In this document: piece after piece, positions 1-11,551 of the stretch | How positions within the stretch are numbered: position 1 is the stretch's first letter | Layout: the number at the start of each line of letters is the position of its first letter | Source of the DNA: Mycobacterium sp. URHD0025 | GTDB lineage: Bacteria; Actinomycetota; Actinomycetes; Mycobacteriales; Mycobacteriaceae | Direction: 5' to 3' | DNA: 64,000 nucleotides | NCBI RefSeq assembly: GCF_000426065.1 | Contig: NZ_AUEQ01000007.1 | Location: 310,001 to 374,000, forward strand | Translations under genes and position numbers: made by a program | Notes under the pieces: model-generated | What the model was told of the DNA's origin: nothing | What the model saw: the letters and a program-made list of their open reading frames with translations, nothing else | Database searches by the model: none

Positions 1-201
1 GTGAATGTTCACGACGTAGTTTAATTTGTCGATCAGTTCGCGCGTCGTCGACGAGTCGTTCGCAACTGCCATTGAATTTGGGTCAGTCGAGTAGCTTGGG
101 GGGACGATCCTGGCCATCCGATCCCAATACAGAGCCGATAGTTTCAGCCACTCGTTGTCTTTGAAATGTATGAAGGGGTGGTAGAGACCGATTGTGGACA
201 C
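1..201 (-). CDS. DUF6236-family protein, N-terminal fragment cut by window edge
   Basis: The reverse strand reads 67 codons without a stop, from a GTG at 199-201 to base 1, so only the N-terminus is present. It begins V-S-T-I-G-L-Y-H-P-F-I-H-F-K-D and continues with NEWLKLSALYWDRMARIVP. I recognise this as the opening of DUF6236 proteins, which start with a similar LYYPFIHF...W.K.AALYWD..ARIVP pattern. No function is established for this family. Amino-acid composition (many W, Y, H, D) argues for real coding even though the reading is short. The remainder lies to the left of the window. No strong Shine-Dalgarno was seen upstream, so the start is a choice by homology. Confidence 0.7.
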   Translation of the reverse strand, partial: MSTIGLYHPFIHFKDNEWLKLSALYWDRMARIVPPSYSTDPNSMAVANDSSTTRELIDKLNYVVNIH

Positions 202-706
202 TGATCCGCCTTTCCGCTTGCCTGTGTGCTCCCGATGGGCAGATCATGTCGGTTCTGCTGTCGGTGTGACCGGGGCGCATCGGGACGTTTATCCGCGAAC
301 CTGCCGCGGTCCCCTTCGTCCGCCGCCCGAGGAGTGCTGTTCTGCGACTTTGGCGAGACTGCAAGCGGGTCACTGGTCGCCGGCGTCAGTTCAGCGTCCA
401 GGCGCGACCTCACACGAACTAAACCTGATTGAGCGACGCGCGGGGCGCACGCTATGAAGCAGGTCTGGGGTGTCGCCGGGGCACTCGACCGCATGAACCG
501 ATTCTCGCGCCCTCGACTCCTCTTGAAATGAGTAGCGCGCTACTCGAAGATTGCCCTCCGAGACTGTCGAACCCAGGATGGACTCCTGGTCAAGCTGCCG
601 CTAGAGCGGCTAATGCCGTCGGGGATCCTCCGCGGCAGGGGGCCATCGACCCTGAGACATGCCTCAAGCTTCAGGTACAACACCCGAAACAATTGTCAGG
701 CTTGAC
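202..706. other. Non-coding stretch between DUF6236 gene and ctaA
   Basis: About 500 bases with no convincing gene on either strand; open frames here are arginine/serine-rich shadows. The stretch holds a perfect 16-bp palindrome (530-545) and two short hairpins: CCAGGA/TCCTGG at 573-578 and 584-589, and GCCGCT/AGCGGC-like pairing near 596-608. It lies upstream of the DUF6236 gene and downstream of ctaA, so the palindrome could be a promoter element and the hairpins transcription ends. No tRNA-like T-loop or attachment site was found. Confidence 0.5.
530..545. repeat. 16-bp perfect palindrome
   Basis: GAGTAGCGCGCTACTC reads identically on both strands with no spacer. It lies about 330 bp upstream of the DUF6236 start and about 160 bp past the ctaA stop. 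Perfect palindromes of this size are typical operator sites for dimeric regulators, but no regulator can be assigned, and the distance from either start is large. Confidence 0.4.
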
Positions 707-1654
707 CTAACCGCTGGCCAGGATCCTCTCGCGCATCGACGCCCACAGTGCCGCGGTGGCGGCCGTACAGGTGGCGGCGCCGGCGACGTGTACAGCGACC
801 AGAACGGCGGGAACGCCGGTGTAGAACTGCACGATGCCGATGAGGCCCTGAGCGCACACCAGCGCCACCAGGACGCCGAGCCGAACCATGACGGGGCGGG
901 GAGCCCGCACCGCGGCGAGCCCGAAACCGAGCGCGACGATCAGTGACAGGTAGGCGACCAGTAGCGACGAGTGCATGTGTACCAGCGTCGTGATCTCCAC
1001 CTGCAGGCGCGGCACCACGCGGTCGAGGCTCTTGTCTCCGGCGTGCGGGCCGGCACCGGTCACCAGCGTGCCCGTCACCAGGACCGCTGCCAGAATGACG
1101 GCGCTCAGGACGGTCAACTGCCGCAACGGTTTCGGTGCGGTCGCCGTCGGTGCGCCGGTGTCGGGCTGACCGATCTTGACGAAGAGCAGAACGGCGAGCC
1201 ACACCATCACCATGGAGGCGAGCAGATGGATCGACACGGTCCACCACAGCAGGCCGGTCCGCACCGTGATGCCGCCGATGATCGCCTGGACGACGGTGGA
1301 CGCAGGCATGAGCCAGGCATAGACCAGCACCTCGCGGCGCCGGCGGGCCCTGGTCACGGCCACGACAGCGGCGATCGCGGTCAGTACCACGAGGAAGGTG
1401 ATCATCCGGTTGCCGAACTCGACCACCTGGTGCACGACGGCGACTTCGGCATGTGGGACGGGCGTGAAGCTGCCGGGGAAGCACTGGGGCCAGGTGGGGC
1501 ACCCCAGCCCGGATGCGGTGACCCGGACGATCGCCCCGGTGACGGAAATACCGCCCTGGGTGAGGATCACCAGGAACGCGATCAGGCGCTGAATCCGCAG
1601 GCTCGGCATGGGCAGCAGATCGACCAGTCGCTGGAAAGCTGTTCCGACGGGCAC
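707..1654 (-). CDS. ctaA: Heme A synthase, COX15/CtaA family
   Basis: A 315-aa polytopic membrane protein with about eight helices. It should convert heme O to heme A for the aa3-type cytochrome c oxidase. Visible family marks are the paired outer-face cysteines in GCPTWPQC (residues 51-58), heme-ligand histidines in VVHQVVEFGNRM (H75, with the essential E79), SIHLLASM (H143) and LVHMHSSLL near residue 225. It is the last gene of a minus-strand run after mptB and an ABC exporter, 53 bp after the permease stop, an order I recall from M. tuberculosis (Rv1456c). The GTG at 1654 gives the listed start; an ATG at 1609 is an alternative that would remove 15 residues. Confidence 0.9.
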   Translation of the reverse strand: MPVGTAFQRLVDLLPMPSLRIQRLIAFLVILTQGGISVTGAIVRVTASGLGCPTWPQCFPGSFTPVPHAEVAVVHQVVEFGNRMITFLVVLTAIAAVVAVTRARRRREVLVYAWLMPASTVVQAIIGGITVRTGLLWWTVSIHLLASMVMVWLAVLLFVKIGQPDTGAPTATAPKPLRQLTVLSAVILAAVLVTGTLVTGAGPHAGDKSLDRVVPRLQVEITTLVHMHSSLLVAYLSLIVALGFGLAAVRAPRPVMVRLGVLVALVCAQGLIGIVQFYTGVPAVLVAVHVAGAATCTAATAALWASMRERILASG

Positions 1655-1707
1655 GGCCTGATCGTAGTGGATCAGGAACTACAGCCCGTAGTAGGGCTGG
1701 TCCGCGA

Positions 1708-2487
1708 TCAGGTGAACCGGAACCAGCGCAGCGCGCAGATCGCCGCGACGACACCCCACACCACGAGCACGGCCACGCCGAACCAGTCCATCGATACCGT
1801 CATCGCCTGGGTCAACGCTTCGGTGAGCGCACCCGACGGCGTCAGGCGGGCGGCCCAACGCAAGGCCGACGGCACCGGGCCGCCTTCCAGGGTGAGCGCG
1901 CCCAGTCCGGCGAACACGAACCACAGCAGGTTCGCCAGTGCCAGCACGATCTCGGCCTTGAGGGTGCCGCCGAGCAGCAGGCCCAGCGCGGCGAACGTGG
2001 CGGTGCCCAACGCGATGATCACCGCGCCCAGAGCCAGCCCGATCGGCGACGGACGCCAACCCAGCGCAAAGCCTATGGCGCCCAACAAGATTGCCTGCAA
2101 GAACACGACGGTCACCACAGCCAGTGACTTACCCGCGATGATTCCCCATACCGGCAGCGCTGTGGCGCCGAGGCGTTTCAGTGCGCCGTAGCGGCGGTCG
2201 AAGGCCACCGCGATGGCCTGCCCGGTGAACGCCGTGGAGATCAATGCCAGGGCCATGATGGCCGGGGTGAACGTGCCGGCCCGGTCTTCGCCGAACGAGC
2301 CGAGCGGCAGCAGCGTCATCCCGACCAGCAGGGTGATGGGGATGAACATGGTGAGCAGCAACTGTTCGCCGTTGCGCAGAAGCAGCTTCAGTTCCAGCCC
2401 GTACTGGGCGGCGAGCATGGCCGGCACCTTGGCCGGGCGGGGGTCCGGGGTGAAGGTGCCCGGAGCGAATCGACCCGCATTGGTCAT
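1708..2487 (-). CDS. ABC-2 type transporter permease (Rv1457c type)
   Basis: A 259-aa membrane subunit with about six hydrophobic segments after a short cytoplasmic N-terminus (MTNAGRFAPGTFTPDP). The ATG at 2485-2487 overlaps the stop of the ATPase gene by 4 bp (ATGA), which fixes the start; upstream in-frame methionines lie inside the ATPase gene. With that ATPase it should form a DrrAB-like exporter in the plasma membrane. The substrate is unknown. The conserved neighbours MptB (lipomannan) and CtaA suggest an envelope role, but this is context only. The same trio occurs, from memory, in M. tuberculosis as Rv1456c-Rv1458c. Confidence 0.85.
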   Translation of the reverse strand: MTNAGRFAPGTFTPDPRPAKVPAMLAAQYGLELKLLLRNGEQLLLTMFIPITLLVGMTLLPLGSFGEDRAGTFTPAIMALALISTAFTGQAIAVAFDRRYGALKRLGATALPVWGIIAGKSLAVVTVVFLQAILLGAIGFALGWRPSPIGLALGAVIIALGTATFAALGLLLGGTLKAEIVLALANLLWFVFAGLGALTLEGGPVPSALRWAARLTPSGALTEALTQAMTVSMDWFGVAVLVVWGVVAAICALRWFRFT

Positions 2488-3419
2488 GGCCGCAGCTCCC
2501 GTCCTGTGAGGTCGAGGAATACGTCCTCGAGGCTGCGCTGCTCCACCCGCATATCGGTGGCGAGCACGTTGAGTCGGGCGCACCACGCCGTCACGGTGGC
2601 CAGTACCTGCGGATCGATGTGTCCCTCGACGAGGTACTCGCCGGGGGCGGTCTCGGTGGCCGTGTAGTTCTCCGGCAGAGCGGCGGACAGCAGGGTCAGG
2701 TCCAGCTTGCGTGGCGCACTGAACCGCAATTGGTTCTCGGCGCCGCTGTGGGTGAGTTCGGCCGGAGTGCCGGTGGCGACCGCGACGCCGTGGTCGATGA
2801 TCACGATCCGATCGGCGAGTTCCTCGGCCTCGGCGAGGTGATGGGTGGTCAGGACCACCGTCACGCCGTCACGGCGCAACGCATCGATCAACTCCCACAC
2901 CACAATTCGGGCATGTGCGTCCATCCCGGCGGTCGGCTCGTCGAGAAACACCAACTCGGGGCGGCCCACCACCGCGCAGGCCAGCGCCAGACGTTGTTGC
3001 TGGCCGCCGGACAGCCGCCGGTAGGTGGTCCGGGCGGATTCGGTGAGACCGAGGGTGTCCATCAGCCAGGCCGGATCGAGTGGATCTGCGGCGTAGGAGG
3101 CAACCAGATCGAGCATCTCGCCGGCCTTGGCCGCGGGATATCCGCCGCCGCCCTGCAACATGACGCCGATCCGCTCACGCAGCCGGGCGTTGTCCGTGAC
3201 CGGATCCAGCCCAAGGATCTCGACCTGGCCGCCGTCGGGGCGGATGAACCCCTCGCACATCTCGACTGTGGTCGTCTTGCCTGCGCCGTTGGGGCCGAGC
3301 AGAGCCAGCACCTCGGCGCGCTGCACCTCGAGGTCGAGGTTGGACACCGCCGTCGTCGCGCCGTAGCGCTTGCTGACGCCGCGGAGCAACACCGGATGAG
3401 CCGACGAGCGCTTGGTCAC
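2484..3419 (-). CDS. ABC transporter ATP-binding protein (Rv1458c type)
   Basis: A 311-aa ATPase of the DrrA/antibiotic-exporter class. Walker A is GPNGAGKTT (residues 42-50), the signature is LSGGQ (136-140) and Walker B is LVFLDE (156-161), followed by the D-loop and an H-loop in TTHHLAEAEE. The C-terminal tail after about residue 225 ends in RSLEDVFLDLTGRELRP, typical for exporters of this class. It overlaps the upstream mptB stop by 4 bp and the downstream permease start by 4 bp, so the three are probably translationally coupled. Substrate unknown. Confidence 0.9.
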   Translation of the reverse strand: MTKRSSAHPVLLRGVSKRYGATTAVSNLDLEVQRAEVLALLGPNGAGKTTTVEMCEGFIRPDGGQVEILGLDPVTDNARLRERIGVMLQGGGGYPAAKAGEMLDLVASYAADPLDPAWLMDTLGLTESARTTYRRLSGGQQQRLALACAVVGRPELVFLDEPTAGMDAHARIVVWELIDALRRDGVTVVLTTHHLAEAEELADRIVIIDHGVAVATGTPAELTHSGAENQLRFSAPRKLDLTLLSAALPENYTATETAPGEYLVEGHIDPQVLATVTAWCARLNVLATDMRVEQRSLEDVFLDLTGRELRP

Positions 3420-5092
3420 GGGGATTCAGCGTAGGCGTCGGGCGTCTGGGCTGGTGCCGGCGGTGGGCTGATGTCCGGCTGGCGTGATGCGCGCCACGGC
3501 AGCCGGCGATACGTCAGCCCGATCAAGATCAGCACGATCACGGTGCTGGCCAGGGTCGCCATCACGATCTGGAACAGCGTGAACCGGTCGCCGTTGGCGG
3601 TCGGACCGAAAATGCCGACGACCAGGGTGATGGCGATCGTGGAGCCGCGGAACCCGGGCCGGGTTGCCCACGCCGCCAACGGGATCACCGCCCACAGCAG
3701 GTACCACGGTTGCACGACCGGGAACAGCAGGATCGTGCCGCCGAGCGCCACGCCCAGGCCGCCGACCGGGTGCAGGCGTCCGCGCATCACGGCCAGCAGC
3801 AGCCAACTCACCAGGATGGCGATCAGGAAGACGCCGATGGCGCGGGTCAACGCCAGTACAGCCGTGGTGTGGTCGCCCAGGCCCAGCAGGATGCCGACCT
3901 GACCCGTGCCGAGGGCCACCAGTGTCGGCGGGGACATCCAGCTGCGGACGACGTTGGCGGTCCCGAGGGTGCCGAGCCAGCCGAAGCCCAGGCCGCTGAC
4001 CCAGCCGATCAGGGCCATGACCGCCAGGGATACCGCGCCGAGGGGAATGCTCGCGGTGAAGAACGCCTTGATGGTGCCGCCCAGGCGCCAGGCCAGGGCC
4101 ATCGCGACAAATCCCAGTGCCAGCAACGAGGGCAGCTTGACCTGGGAGGACAGCGTGATGAGCACGGTGCCGAACAACAGCATCGCCATGGGGTACCAGT
4201 GCTGCCAGTCCTCGCGGGTGTGCGGCCGGCTCAGCGGACGGGGGATGAGAGGCTGCGCGGCATCGATGCCGCGCAGCGCGAATTCCGTGCCGGCGAGCAT
4301 CAGCCCGAGCATCAGCGCCTCGTTGTGGATCCCGGCGACCAGGTGCATGAACAGCAACGGGTTACACGCGCCCAGCCACAGCGCGGGGACTTCGGCGACG
4401 CCACAGCGTCGCGCCAGCCGCGGGGTCGCCCACACGATGAGCCCGACGCCGAGCAGCACGACGATGCGGTGGCACAGCACCGCGGCGACGATGTTCTCGC
4501 CGGTGAGGGCGGAGATACTCTCGCCGATCCACAGGAACAGCGGTCCGTAGGGCGCGGGAGTCTCGCGCCACAGACTGGGCACCGACAAGGTGAAGACATG
4601 ATCGAGCCCGAGGCCGGTGGCGGGGCCCACCTGGTACGGGTTGAGGCCGATGTACCCGATCTCGCTCTGGGCCAGGTAGGAGTAGACGTCCTTGCTGTAC
4701 ATCGGTGGGGCGACCAGCAGGGGGATGGCCCACAGCAGCAGGGTCCGGTCGAGTTGGCCGCGCGACATCCGGCGTGGGCCGAGGGCGAAGCGCCCGAGCA
4801 TGAGCCAGGCCAGTGTCATCATCACCGCGCCGGTCGTGGTCATCGTCAGCGAAACGGTCTGGATGCGGGAGGGCAGGTTGAGCAGCCGTACCCCGAAAGT
4901 CGGATCCTGCACGACGGGGCGGGCGCCCGCCCCGAGAGCGCCGATCGCCATCAGGACGGTTCCGGTCGCCCCGAACAGCCGGGTACGACGCTGCGCGACG
5001 ACCTCGGCGGGGTTGAGAGGGGACCCCACAGTCCGTTCGTCGCCGTGCCACCGGGCGATCGATGAGCTGAAGGTCGACAGGCGGCTTGCCAT
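3416..5092 (-). CDS. mptB: Alpha-(1->6)-mannopyranosyltransferase MptB
   Basis: A 558-aa GT-C fold membrane glycosyltransferase with a dozen or more hydrophobic segments. The catalytic acidic motif expected in the first extracytoplasmic loop is visible in MYSKDVYSYLAQSEIGYIG. Family members use polyprenyl-phosphomannose to start the alpha-1,6-mannan backbone of lipomannan and lipoarabinomannan. Length and position between the ABC ATPase and divergent sufR match Rv1459c from memory. The first gene of its operon, it has 110 bp between its start and the sufR GTG, which must hold both divergent promoters. An ATG start at 5092 is used. Confidence 0.88.
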   Translation of the reverse strand: MASRLSTFSSSIARWHGDERTVGSPLNPAEVVAQRRTRLFGATGTVLMAIGALGAGARPVVQDPTFGVRLLNLPSRIQTVSLTMTTTGAVMMTLAWLMLGRFALGPRRMSRGQLDRTLLLWAIPLLVAPPMYSKDVYSYLAQSEIGYIGLNPYQVGPATGLGLDHVFTLSVPSLWRETPAPYGPLFLWIGESISALTGENIVAAVLCHRIVVLLGVGLIVWATPRLARRCGVAEVPALWLGACNPLLFMHLVAGIHNEALMLGLMLAGTEFALRGIDAAQPLIPRPLSRPHTREDWQHWYPMAMLLFGTVLITLSSQVKLPSLLALGFVAMALAWRLGGTIKAFFTASIPLGAVSLAVMALIGWVSGLGFGWLGTLGTANVVRSWMSPPTLVALGTGQVGILLGLGDHTTAVLALTRAIGVFLIAILVSWLLLAVMRGRLHPVGGLGVALGGTILLFPVVQPWYLLWAVIPLAAWATRPGFRGSTIAITLVVGIFGPTANGDRFTLFQIVMATLASTVIVLILIGLTYRRLPWRASRQPDISPPPAPAQTPDAYAESP

Positions 5093-5189
5093 CAGGGCAG
5101 CGTAACCGTCGGCCGAGGGACTCTCCGACGGGCAACGGTGGCCCAGGTCACGTAAGGGTGCCCTTGCTAGAACCCTGCGGGGAATTCCG

Positions 5190-5206
5190 TCACAATGGTG
5201 TTGTGA
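5190..5206. promoter_or_regulatory. Candidate SufR operator overlapping the sufR start
   Basis: TCACAA-TGGTG-TTGTGA is a perfect 6-bp inverted repeat with a 5-bp centre. Its right arm includes the GTG start codon of sufR. My recollection is that the mycobacterial SufR site is an inverted repeat with TGTGA-like half-sites spaced by 5 bp, so this fits autorepression. A second, weaker dyad, AAGGG-TG-CCCTT, lies at 5154-5165. Inference from pattern and position only. Confidence 0.45.
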
Positions 5207-6027
5207 AAATACGTCGGGAGACTGCGGGCTCGGTTTCGAGCCCTGCTTCGGCCAGTGTGCCGAAGCCGGTCAACGATGTAGTGCCGGCGTCGGACGGGCA
5301 CACTCGCGGCGCGATCATCCATCTATTGCTCGAGGGTCCCATCACGGCCGGCCAGATCGGCGACCGGCTCGGCATCTCGGCTGCCGGCGTGCGGCGTCAC
5401 CTCGACGCCCTCATCGAGGCGGGTGACGCGCAGGCCAGCGCGGCCGCGGCGTGGCAGCACAACGGCCGGGGACGGCCGGCCAAGCGCTACCGCTTGACGG
5501 CTGCGGGGCGCGCCAAGCTGGGCCACACCTACGACGATCTCGCGGTCGCTGCGATTCGGCAGCTGCGCGAGATCGGCGGCAAGGATGCCGTGCGGACGTT
5601 CGCCCGGCGTCGCATCGACACCATCCTGGCGGGAGTAACCCAGGGGTCCGATGACGTTGCACAGACTGCCGACCGGGTGGCGGACGCGCTGACCAAGGCT
5701 GGTTATGCGACCACCACGGCACCGGTGAGCGGACCGCTCCACGGTGTGCAGATCTGCCAGCACCACTGTCCGATCTCGCACGTCGCGGAGGAATTCCCGG
5801 AGCTGTGCGAGACGGAGAGCGAGGCATTCGCCGAGATTCTCGGGACCCACGTGCAGCGGCTGGCCACCATCGTGAACGGTGACTGCGCTTGCACCACCCA
5901 CGTTCCACTCGACAACGACAGCGCAACAGATGTTCGGGACACAGCTCACTCCCGGACGACCACGGTGATCCACAAAACCACAGCGCTCAACCAAACCGCA
6001 GCGACCAACCAAGGAGCGTCGACATGA
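5203..6027 (+). CDS. sufR: SUF operon repressor SufR, Fe-S sensing
   Basis: A 274-aa DeoR/ArsR-like winged-helix regulator. The HTH occupies about residues 37-75 ([20 protein letters not shown]), followed by a wing with [12 protein letters not shown] (88-99). The C-terminal half holds the cluster ligands C185, C189, C202, C228 and C230 (QICQHHC, ELCETE, DCAC). The family represses the suf operon while holding a cluster and releases it under iron or oxidative stress. The GTG at 5203 is chosen because it follows the intergenic dyad; an ATG 117 bp upstream lies in the mptB promoter region. The stop overlaps the sufB ATG by 4 bp. Confidence 0.9.
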   Translation: MKIRRETAGSVSSPASASVPKPVNDVVPASDGHTRGAIIHLLLEGPITAGQIGDRLGISAAGVRRHLDALIEAGDAQASAAAAWQHNGRGRPAKRYRLTAAGRAKLGHTYDDLAVAAIRQLREIGGKDAVRTFARRRIDTILAGVTQGSDDVAQTADRVADALTKAGYATTTAPVSGPLHGVQICQHHCPISHVAEEFPELCETESEAFAEILGTHVQRLATIVNGDCACTTHVPLDNDSATDVRDTAHSRTTTVIHKTTALNQTAATNQGAST

Positions 6028-7457
6028 CGACCATCCCCGAAGCAGCACCACTCACCCAGGAAGAGACGATCGCCTCGCTGGGCAAGTACGGCTACGGCTG
6101 GTCGGACTCTGACGCCGCCGGTGCCAGCGCGCAGCGTGGTCTGTCCGAGGCTGTCGTGCGTGACATCTCGGCGAAGAAGAGCGAGCCCGAATGGATGCTC
6201 GACATTCGATTGAAGGCGTTGCGCACGTTCGACAAGAAGCCGATGCCGAACTGGGGTTCGAACCTCGAGGGCATCCACTTCGACAACATCAAGTACTTCG
6301 TGCGCTCCACCGAGAAGCAGGCCGCGACGTGGGATGACCTGCCGGCCGACATCAAGAACACGTACGACAAGCTCGGCATCCCCGAGGCCGAGAAGCAGCG
6401 GCTGGTGTCCGGCGTTGCCGCGCAGTACGAGTCGGAGGTCGTCTACCACCAGATCCGCGAGGACCTGGAGGCTCAGGGCGTCATCTTCCTGGACACCGAC
6501 ACCGCGCTGAAGGAACACCCGGAGATCTTCAAGCAGTACTTCGGCACCGTGATCCCGGCCGGTGACAACAAGTTCTCCGCGCTGAACACCGCGGTGTGGT
6601 CGGGTGGTTCGTTCATCTACGTGCCGCCGGGCGTGCACGTCGACATCCCGCTGCAGGCCTACTTCCGGATCAACACCGAGAACATGGGCCAGTTCGAGCG
6701 CACGCTGATCATCGCCGACGAGGGCTCCTACGTGCACTACGTCGAGGGCTGCACCGCACCGATCTACAAGTCGGATTCGCTGCACTCCGCAGTGGTCGAG
6801 ATTGTCGTCAAGCCCGGTGCCCGGGTGCGCTACACCACGATCCAAAACTGGTCGAACAACGTCTACAACCTGGTCACCAAGCGGGCCCGGGCCGAGGCCG
6901 GCGCCACCATGGAGTGGATCGACGGCAACATCGGCTCGAAGGTCACCATGAAGTACCCGGCTGTCTGGATGACCGGTGAGCACGCCAAGGGTGAGGTGCT
7001 CTCGGTGGCGTTCGCCGGCGAGGGCCAGCACCAGGACACCGGCGCCAAGATGCTGCACCTGGCCCCGCACACGTCGTCCAACATCGTCTCCAAGTCGGTG
7101 GCACGCGGCGGCGGCCGCGCGTCCTACCGTGGCCTGGTCCAGGTCAACAAGGGCGCACACGGATCGCGGTCCAGTGTGAAATGCGATGCGCTGCTGGTCG
7201 ATACGATCAGCCGCTCGGACACCTACCCGTACGTCGACATCCGCGAGGACGACGTCACGATGGGACACGAGGCCACGGTGTCCAAGGTCAGCGCGGATCA
7301 GCTGTTCTACCTGATGAGCCGCGGCCTGACCGAGGACGAGGCCATGGCGATGGTGGTGCGCGGCTTCGTCGAGCCCATCGCCAAGGAACTGCCCATGGAA
7401 TACGCGCTCGAGCTGAACCGGCTGATCGAGCTGCAGATGGAAGGCGCGGTCGGTTAA
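6024..7457 (+). CDS. sufB: Fe-S scaffold subunit SufB, inteinless
   Basis: A 477-aa SufB, the scaffold of the SufBC2D complex that assembles Fe-S clusters. The start [14 protein letters not shown] is set by the ATGA overlap with sufR. The conserved segment [20 protein letters not shown] and the C-terminal block [21 protein letters not shown], shared with SufD, are intact. From memory, M. tuberculosis SufB is 846 aa because an intein interrupts the YVEG/C junction; here that junction is continuous. The gene is second in a tightly packed seven-gene operon and its stop directly abuts the sufD start. Confidence 0.95.
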   Translation: MTTIPEAAPLTQEETIASLGKYGYGWSDSDAAGASAQRGLSEAVVRDISAKKSEPEWMLDIRLKALRTFDKKPMPNWGSNLEGIHFDNIKYFVRSTEKQAATWDDLPADIKNTYDKLGIPEAEKQRLVSGVAAQYESEVVYHQIREDLEAQGVIFLDTDTALKEHPEIFKQYFGTVIPAGDNKFSALNTAVWSGGSFIYVPPGVHVDIPLQAYFRINTENMGQFERTLIIADEGSYVHYVEGCTAPIYKSDSLHSAVVEIVVKPGARVRYTTIQNWSNNVYNLVTKRARAEAGATMEWIDGNIGSKVTMKYPAVWMTGEHAKGEVLSVAFAGEGQHQDTGAKMLHLAPHTSSNIVSKSVARGGGRASYRGLVQVNKGAHGSRSSVKCDALLVDTISRSDTYPYVDIREDDVTMGHEATVSKVSADQLFYLMSRGLTEDEAMAMVVRGFVEPIAKELPMEYALELNRLIELQMEGAVG

Positions 7458-8639
7458 GTGACACAGAATCTCACCCAAGCGGTCGAGGGCATCGTGACTA
7501 ATAAGGGCGAGCTGTTCGCATCCTTCGACGTCAACGCCTTCGAGGTGCCCGGCGGCCGCGACGAGCTGTGGCGGTTCACCCCGCTCAAGCGGCTGCGTGG
7601 CCTGCACGACGGCTCGGCTGTCGCGAACGGCAGCGCCGGCATCACCGTGACCGAGCGGCCCGGCGTGACGGTGGAGACCGTCGGTCGTGACGACAAGCGG
7701 CTCGGTGAGGCCGGCGTGCCCGCCGATCGCGTTGCCGCCCAGGCTTTCTCGTCATTCGAGACGGCGACTGTGGTCACGGTCAAGCGTGATACCGAGGTGG
7801 CCGAGCCCATCGAGATCGTGGTCGAAGGCCCCGGTACGGACACCGTCGGTTACGGGCACCTGCAGATCCGCGTGGAAGAGCTCTCACGCGCCATCGTGGT
7901 GGTCGATCTGCGGGGCAGCGGAACCTACGCCGACAACGTCGAGATCATCGTCGGTGATTCGGCCGGGCTCGGTTTGATCTGGATCGCCGACTGGGCCGAC
8001 GACATGGTTCACGTCAGCGCCCACCACGCCAAGCTGGGCAAGGACGCGGTGCTCGGACACGTCAACGTCACCCTCGGGGGCGATGTGGTGCGGACTTCGG
8101 CCACCGTGCGGTTCACCGGCCCCGGCGGTGACGCCAAGATGCTCGGCACCTACTTCGCCGACGACGGCCAATTCTTCGAGTCGCGGCTGCTGGTCGATCA
8201 CGCCCAGCCGCACTGCAAGTCCGACGTGCTCTACAAGGGTGCCCTGCAAGGGGATCCGGATTCCAAGAAGCCCGATGCGCACACGGTGTGGATCGGCGAC
8301 GTGTTGATCCGGGCCGAGGCCACGGGCACCGACACCTTCGAGGTGAACCGCAACCTGGTGCTCACCGACGGCGCCCGCGCCGATTCGGTACCCAACCTCG
8401 AAATCGAGACCGGCGAGATCGTGGGCGCCGGACACGCCAGCGCCACTGGGCGTTTCGACGACGAGCAGCTGTTCTACCTGCGCGCCCGCGGCATCCCCGA
8501 GGATCAGGCCCGGCGCCTGGTCGTGCGCGGATTCTTCAACGAAATCATCGGCAAGATCGCTGTCCCCGAGGTGCGTGAGCGCCTGACCGCAGCCATCGAA
8601 AGAGAACTTGCCATCACCGAATCGAAAGCATCGCAATAA
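7458..8639 (+). CDS. sufD: Fe-S assembly protein SufD
   Basis: A 393-aa SufD, partner of SufB and SufC. The GTG start follows the sufB TAA with no gap, and the stop overlaps the sufC ATG by one base (TAATG). The beta-helix core is present (about residues 130-330), and the C-terminal region [20 protein letters not shown] matches the SufB/SufD family signature, including the end [16 protein letters not shown]. The family contributes to scaffold function and iron entry. Confidence 0.93.
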   Translation: MTQNLTQAVEGIVTNKGELFASFDVNAFEVPGGRDELWRFTPLKRLRGLHDGSAVANGSAGITVTERPGVTVETVGRDDKRLGEAGVPADRVAAQAFSSFETATVVTVKRDTEVAEPIEIVVEGPGTDTVGYGHLQIRVEELSRAIVVVDLRGSGTYADNVEIIVGDSAGLGLIWIADWADDMVHVSAHHAKLGKDAVLGHVNVTLGGDVVRTSATVRFTGPGGDAKMLGTYFADDGQFFESRLLVDHAQPHCKSDVLYKGALQGDPDSKKPDAHTVWIGDVLIRAEATGTDTFEVNRNLVLTDGARADSVPNLEIETGEIVGAGHASATGRFDDEQLFYLRARGIPEDQARRLVVRGFFNEIIGKIAVPEVRERLTAAIERELAITESKASQ

Positions 8640-9412
8640 TGACCACTCTGGAAATCAAGGACCTGCACGTCTCGGTCAACGCCACCGAAGGCGCTGAGAA
8701 CACCGAGATCCCGATCTTGAAGGGCGTCGACCTCACGGTGAAGTCGGGGGAGACCCACGCGGTCATGGGCCCCAACGGCTCCGGCAAGTCCACGCTGTCC
8801 TACGCGATCGCCGGGCACCCCAAGTACACCGTCACCTCCGGCTCGATCACCCTCGACGGACAGGACGTCCTCGAGATGAGCATCGACGAGCGGGCGCGCG
8901 CCGGCCTGTTCCTGGCCATGCAGTACCCCGTCGAGGTGCCTGGCGTTTCGATGTCGAACTTCCTGCGCACTGCGGCGACCGCGGTGCGTGGCGAGGCGCC
9001 GAAGCTGCGCCACTGGGTCAAGGAAGTCAAGGCCGCGATGGACGAGCTGGACATCGATCCGGCGTTCGGTGAGCGCAGCGTCAACGAGGGCTTCTCCGGT
9101 GGCGAGAAGAAGCGCCACGAGATCCTGCAGCTGGGCCTGCTCAAGCCGAAGATCGCGATCCTCGACGAGACCGACTCGGGTCTGGACGTCGATGCGCTGC
9201 GCATCGTCAGCGAGGGCGTCAACCGCTACGCCGAAGCCGAGCATGGCGGCGTCCTCCTCATCACCCACTACACCCGGATCCTGCGCTACATCCAGCCGCA
9301 GTTCGTGCATGTGTTCGTGGGCGGACGCATCGTGCAATCGGGCGGGCCGGAGCTGGCCGACGAGCTCGAAGAAAACGGATATGAGCGCTTCACGCAGGCG
9401 GTCGGAGCCTGA
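8639..9412 (+). CDS. sufC: Fe-S assembly ATPase SufC
   Basis: A 257-aa ABC-type soluble ATPase. Walker A is GPNGSGKST (44-52), the signature is FSGGEKKR (152-159), Walker B is AILDETD (173-179) and the H-loop is LLITHYTR. The ETDSGLD following Walker B, rather than EPTSALD, is typical of SufC. It dimerises on SufB-SufD to drive the conformational change needed for cluster assembly. The start overlaps the sufD stop by one base; 27 bp separate it from sufS. Confidence 0.95.
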   Translation: MTTLEIKDLHVSVNATEGAENTEIPILKGVDLTVKSGETHAVMGPNGSGKSTLSYAIAGHPKYTVTSGSITLDGQDVLEMSIDERARAGLFLAMQYPVEVPGVSMSNFLRTAATAVRGEAPKLRHWVKEVKAAMDELDIDPAFGERSVNEGFSGGEKKRHEILQLGLLKPKIAILDETDSGLDVDALRIVSEGVNRYAEAEHGGVLLITHYTRILRYIQPQFVHVFVGGRIVQSGGPELADELEENGYERFTQAVGA

Positions 9413-11144
<1,732 letters not shown>

Positions 11145-11148
<4 letters not shown>

Positions 11149-11486
11149 GCGAGACCACTTCCGACGAACTGCTCGCCGACGTCGAGGAGGCCATGCGCGA
11201 CGTGGTGGACCCCGAGCTGGGCATCAACGTCGTCGATCTCGGTCTGGTGTACGGACTCAACGTCGAACAGGGCGATGAAGGTTCGGTCGCACTGATCGAC
11301 ATGACACTCACCTCGGCGGCCTGTCCGCTGACCGATGTGATCGAGGATCAGTCGCGGACAGCGTTGGTGGGCGCCGGTCTGGTGAACGAGATCAAGATCA
11401 ACTGGGTGTGGAACCCGCCGTGGGGCCCGGACAAGATCACGGACGATGGCCGCGAACAGCTTCGCGCGCTCGGTTTCACCGTCTAA
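11145..11486 (+). CDS. sufT: Fe-S maturation factor SufT, MIP18/DUF59 family
   Basis: A 113-aa single DUF59 domain. The family motif DPELGINVVDLGLVY is at about residues 22-36 and the conserved cysteine lies in TSAACPLTDVI. Family members act in Fe-S protein maturation, probably in cluster delivery. It is the last gene of the suf operon and overlaps the sufU stop by 4 bp. After its stop a short dyad CTGCCG/CGGCAG (11501-11518) may be a weak terminator. Confidence 0.9.
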
Positions 11487-11551
11487 AGGCACATCCCTTC
11501 CTGCCGCCGATTCGGCAGCAATTCCGCCTGCGGTCGATACCGTGAGTGCTC

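Noticed and set aside
696..1754. Long open frame opposite or shifted to ctaA
   Set aside because: Arginine/proline-rich composition typical of a GC-rich shadow; the ctaA frame has clear family motifs.
3710..5065. 451-aa plus-strand open frame across mptB
   Set aside because: Rich in Q, H, D and R without domains; it is the antisense shadow of mptB.
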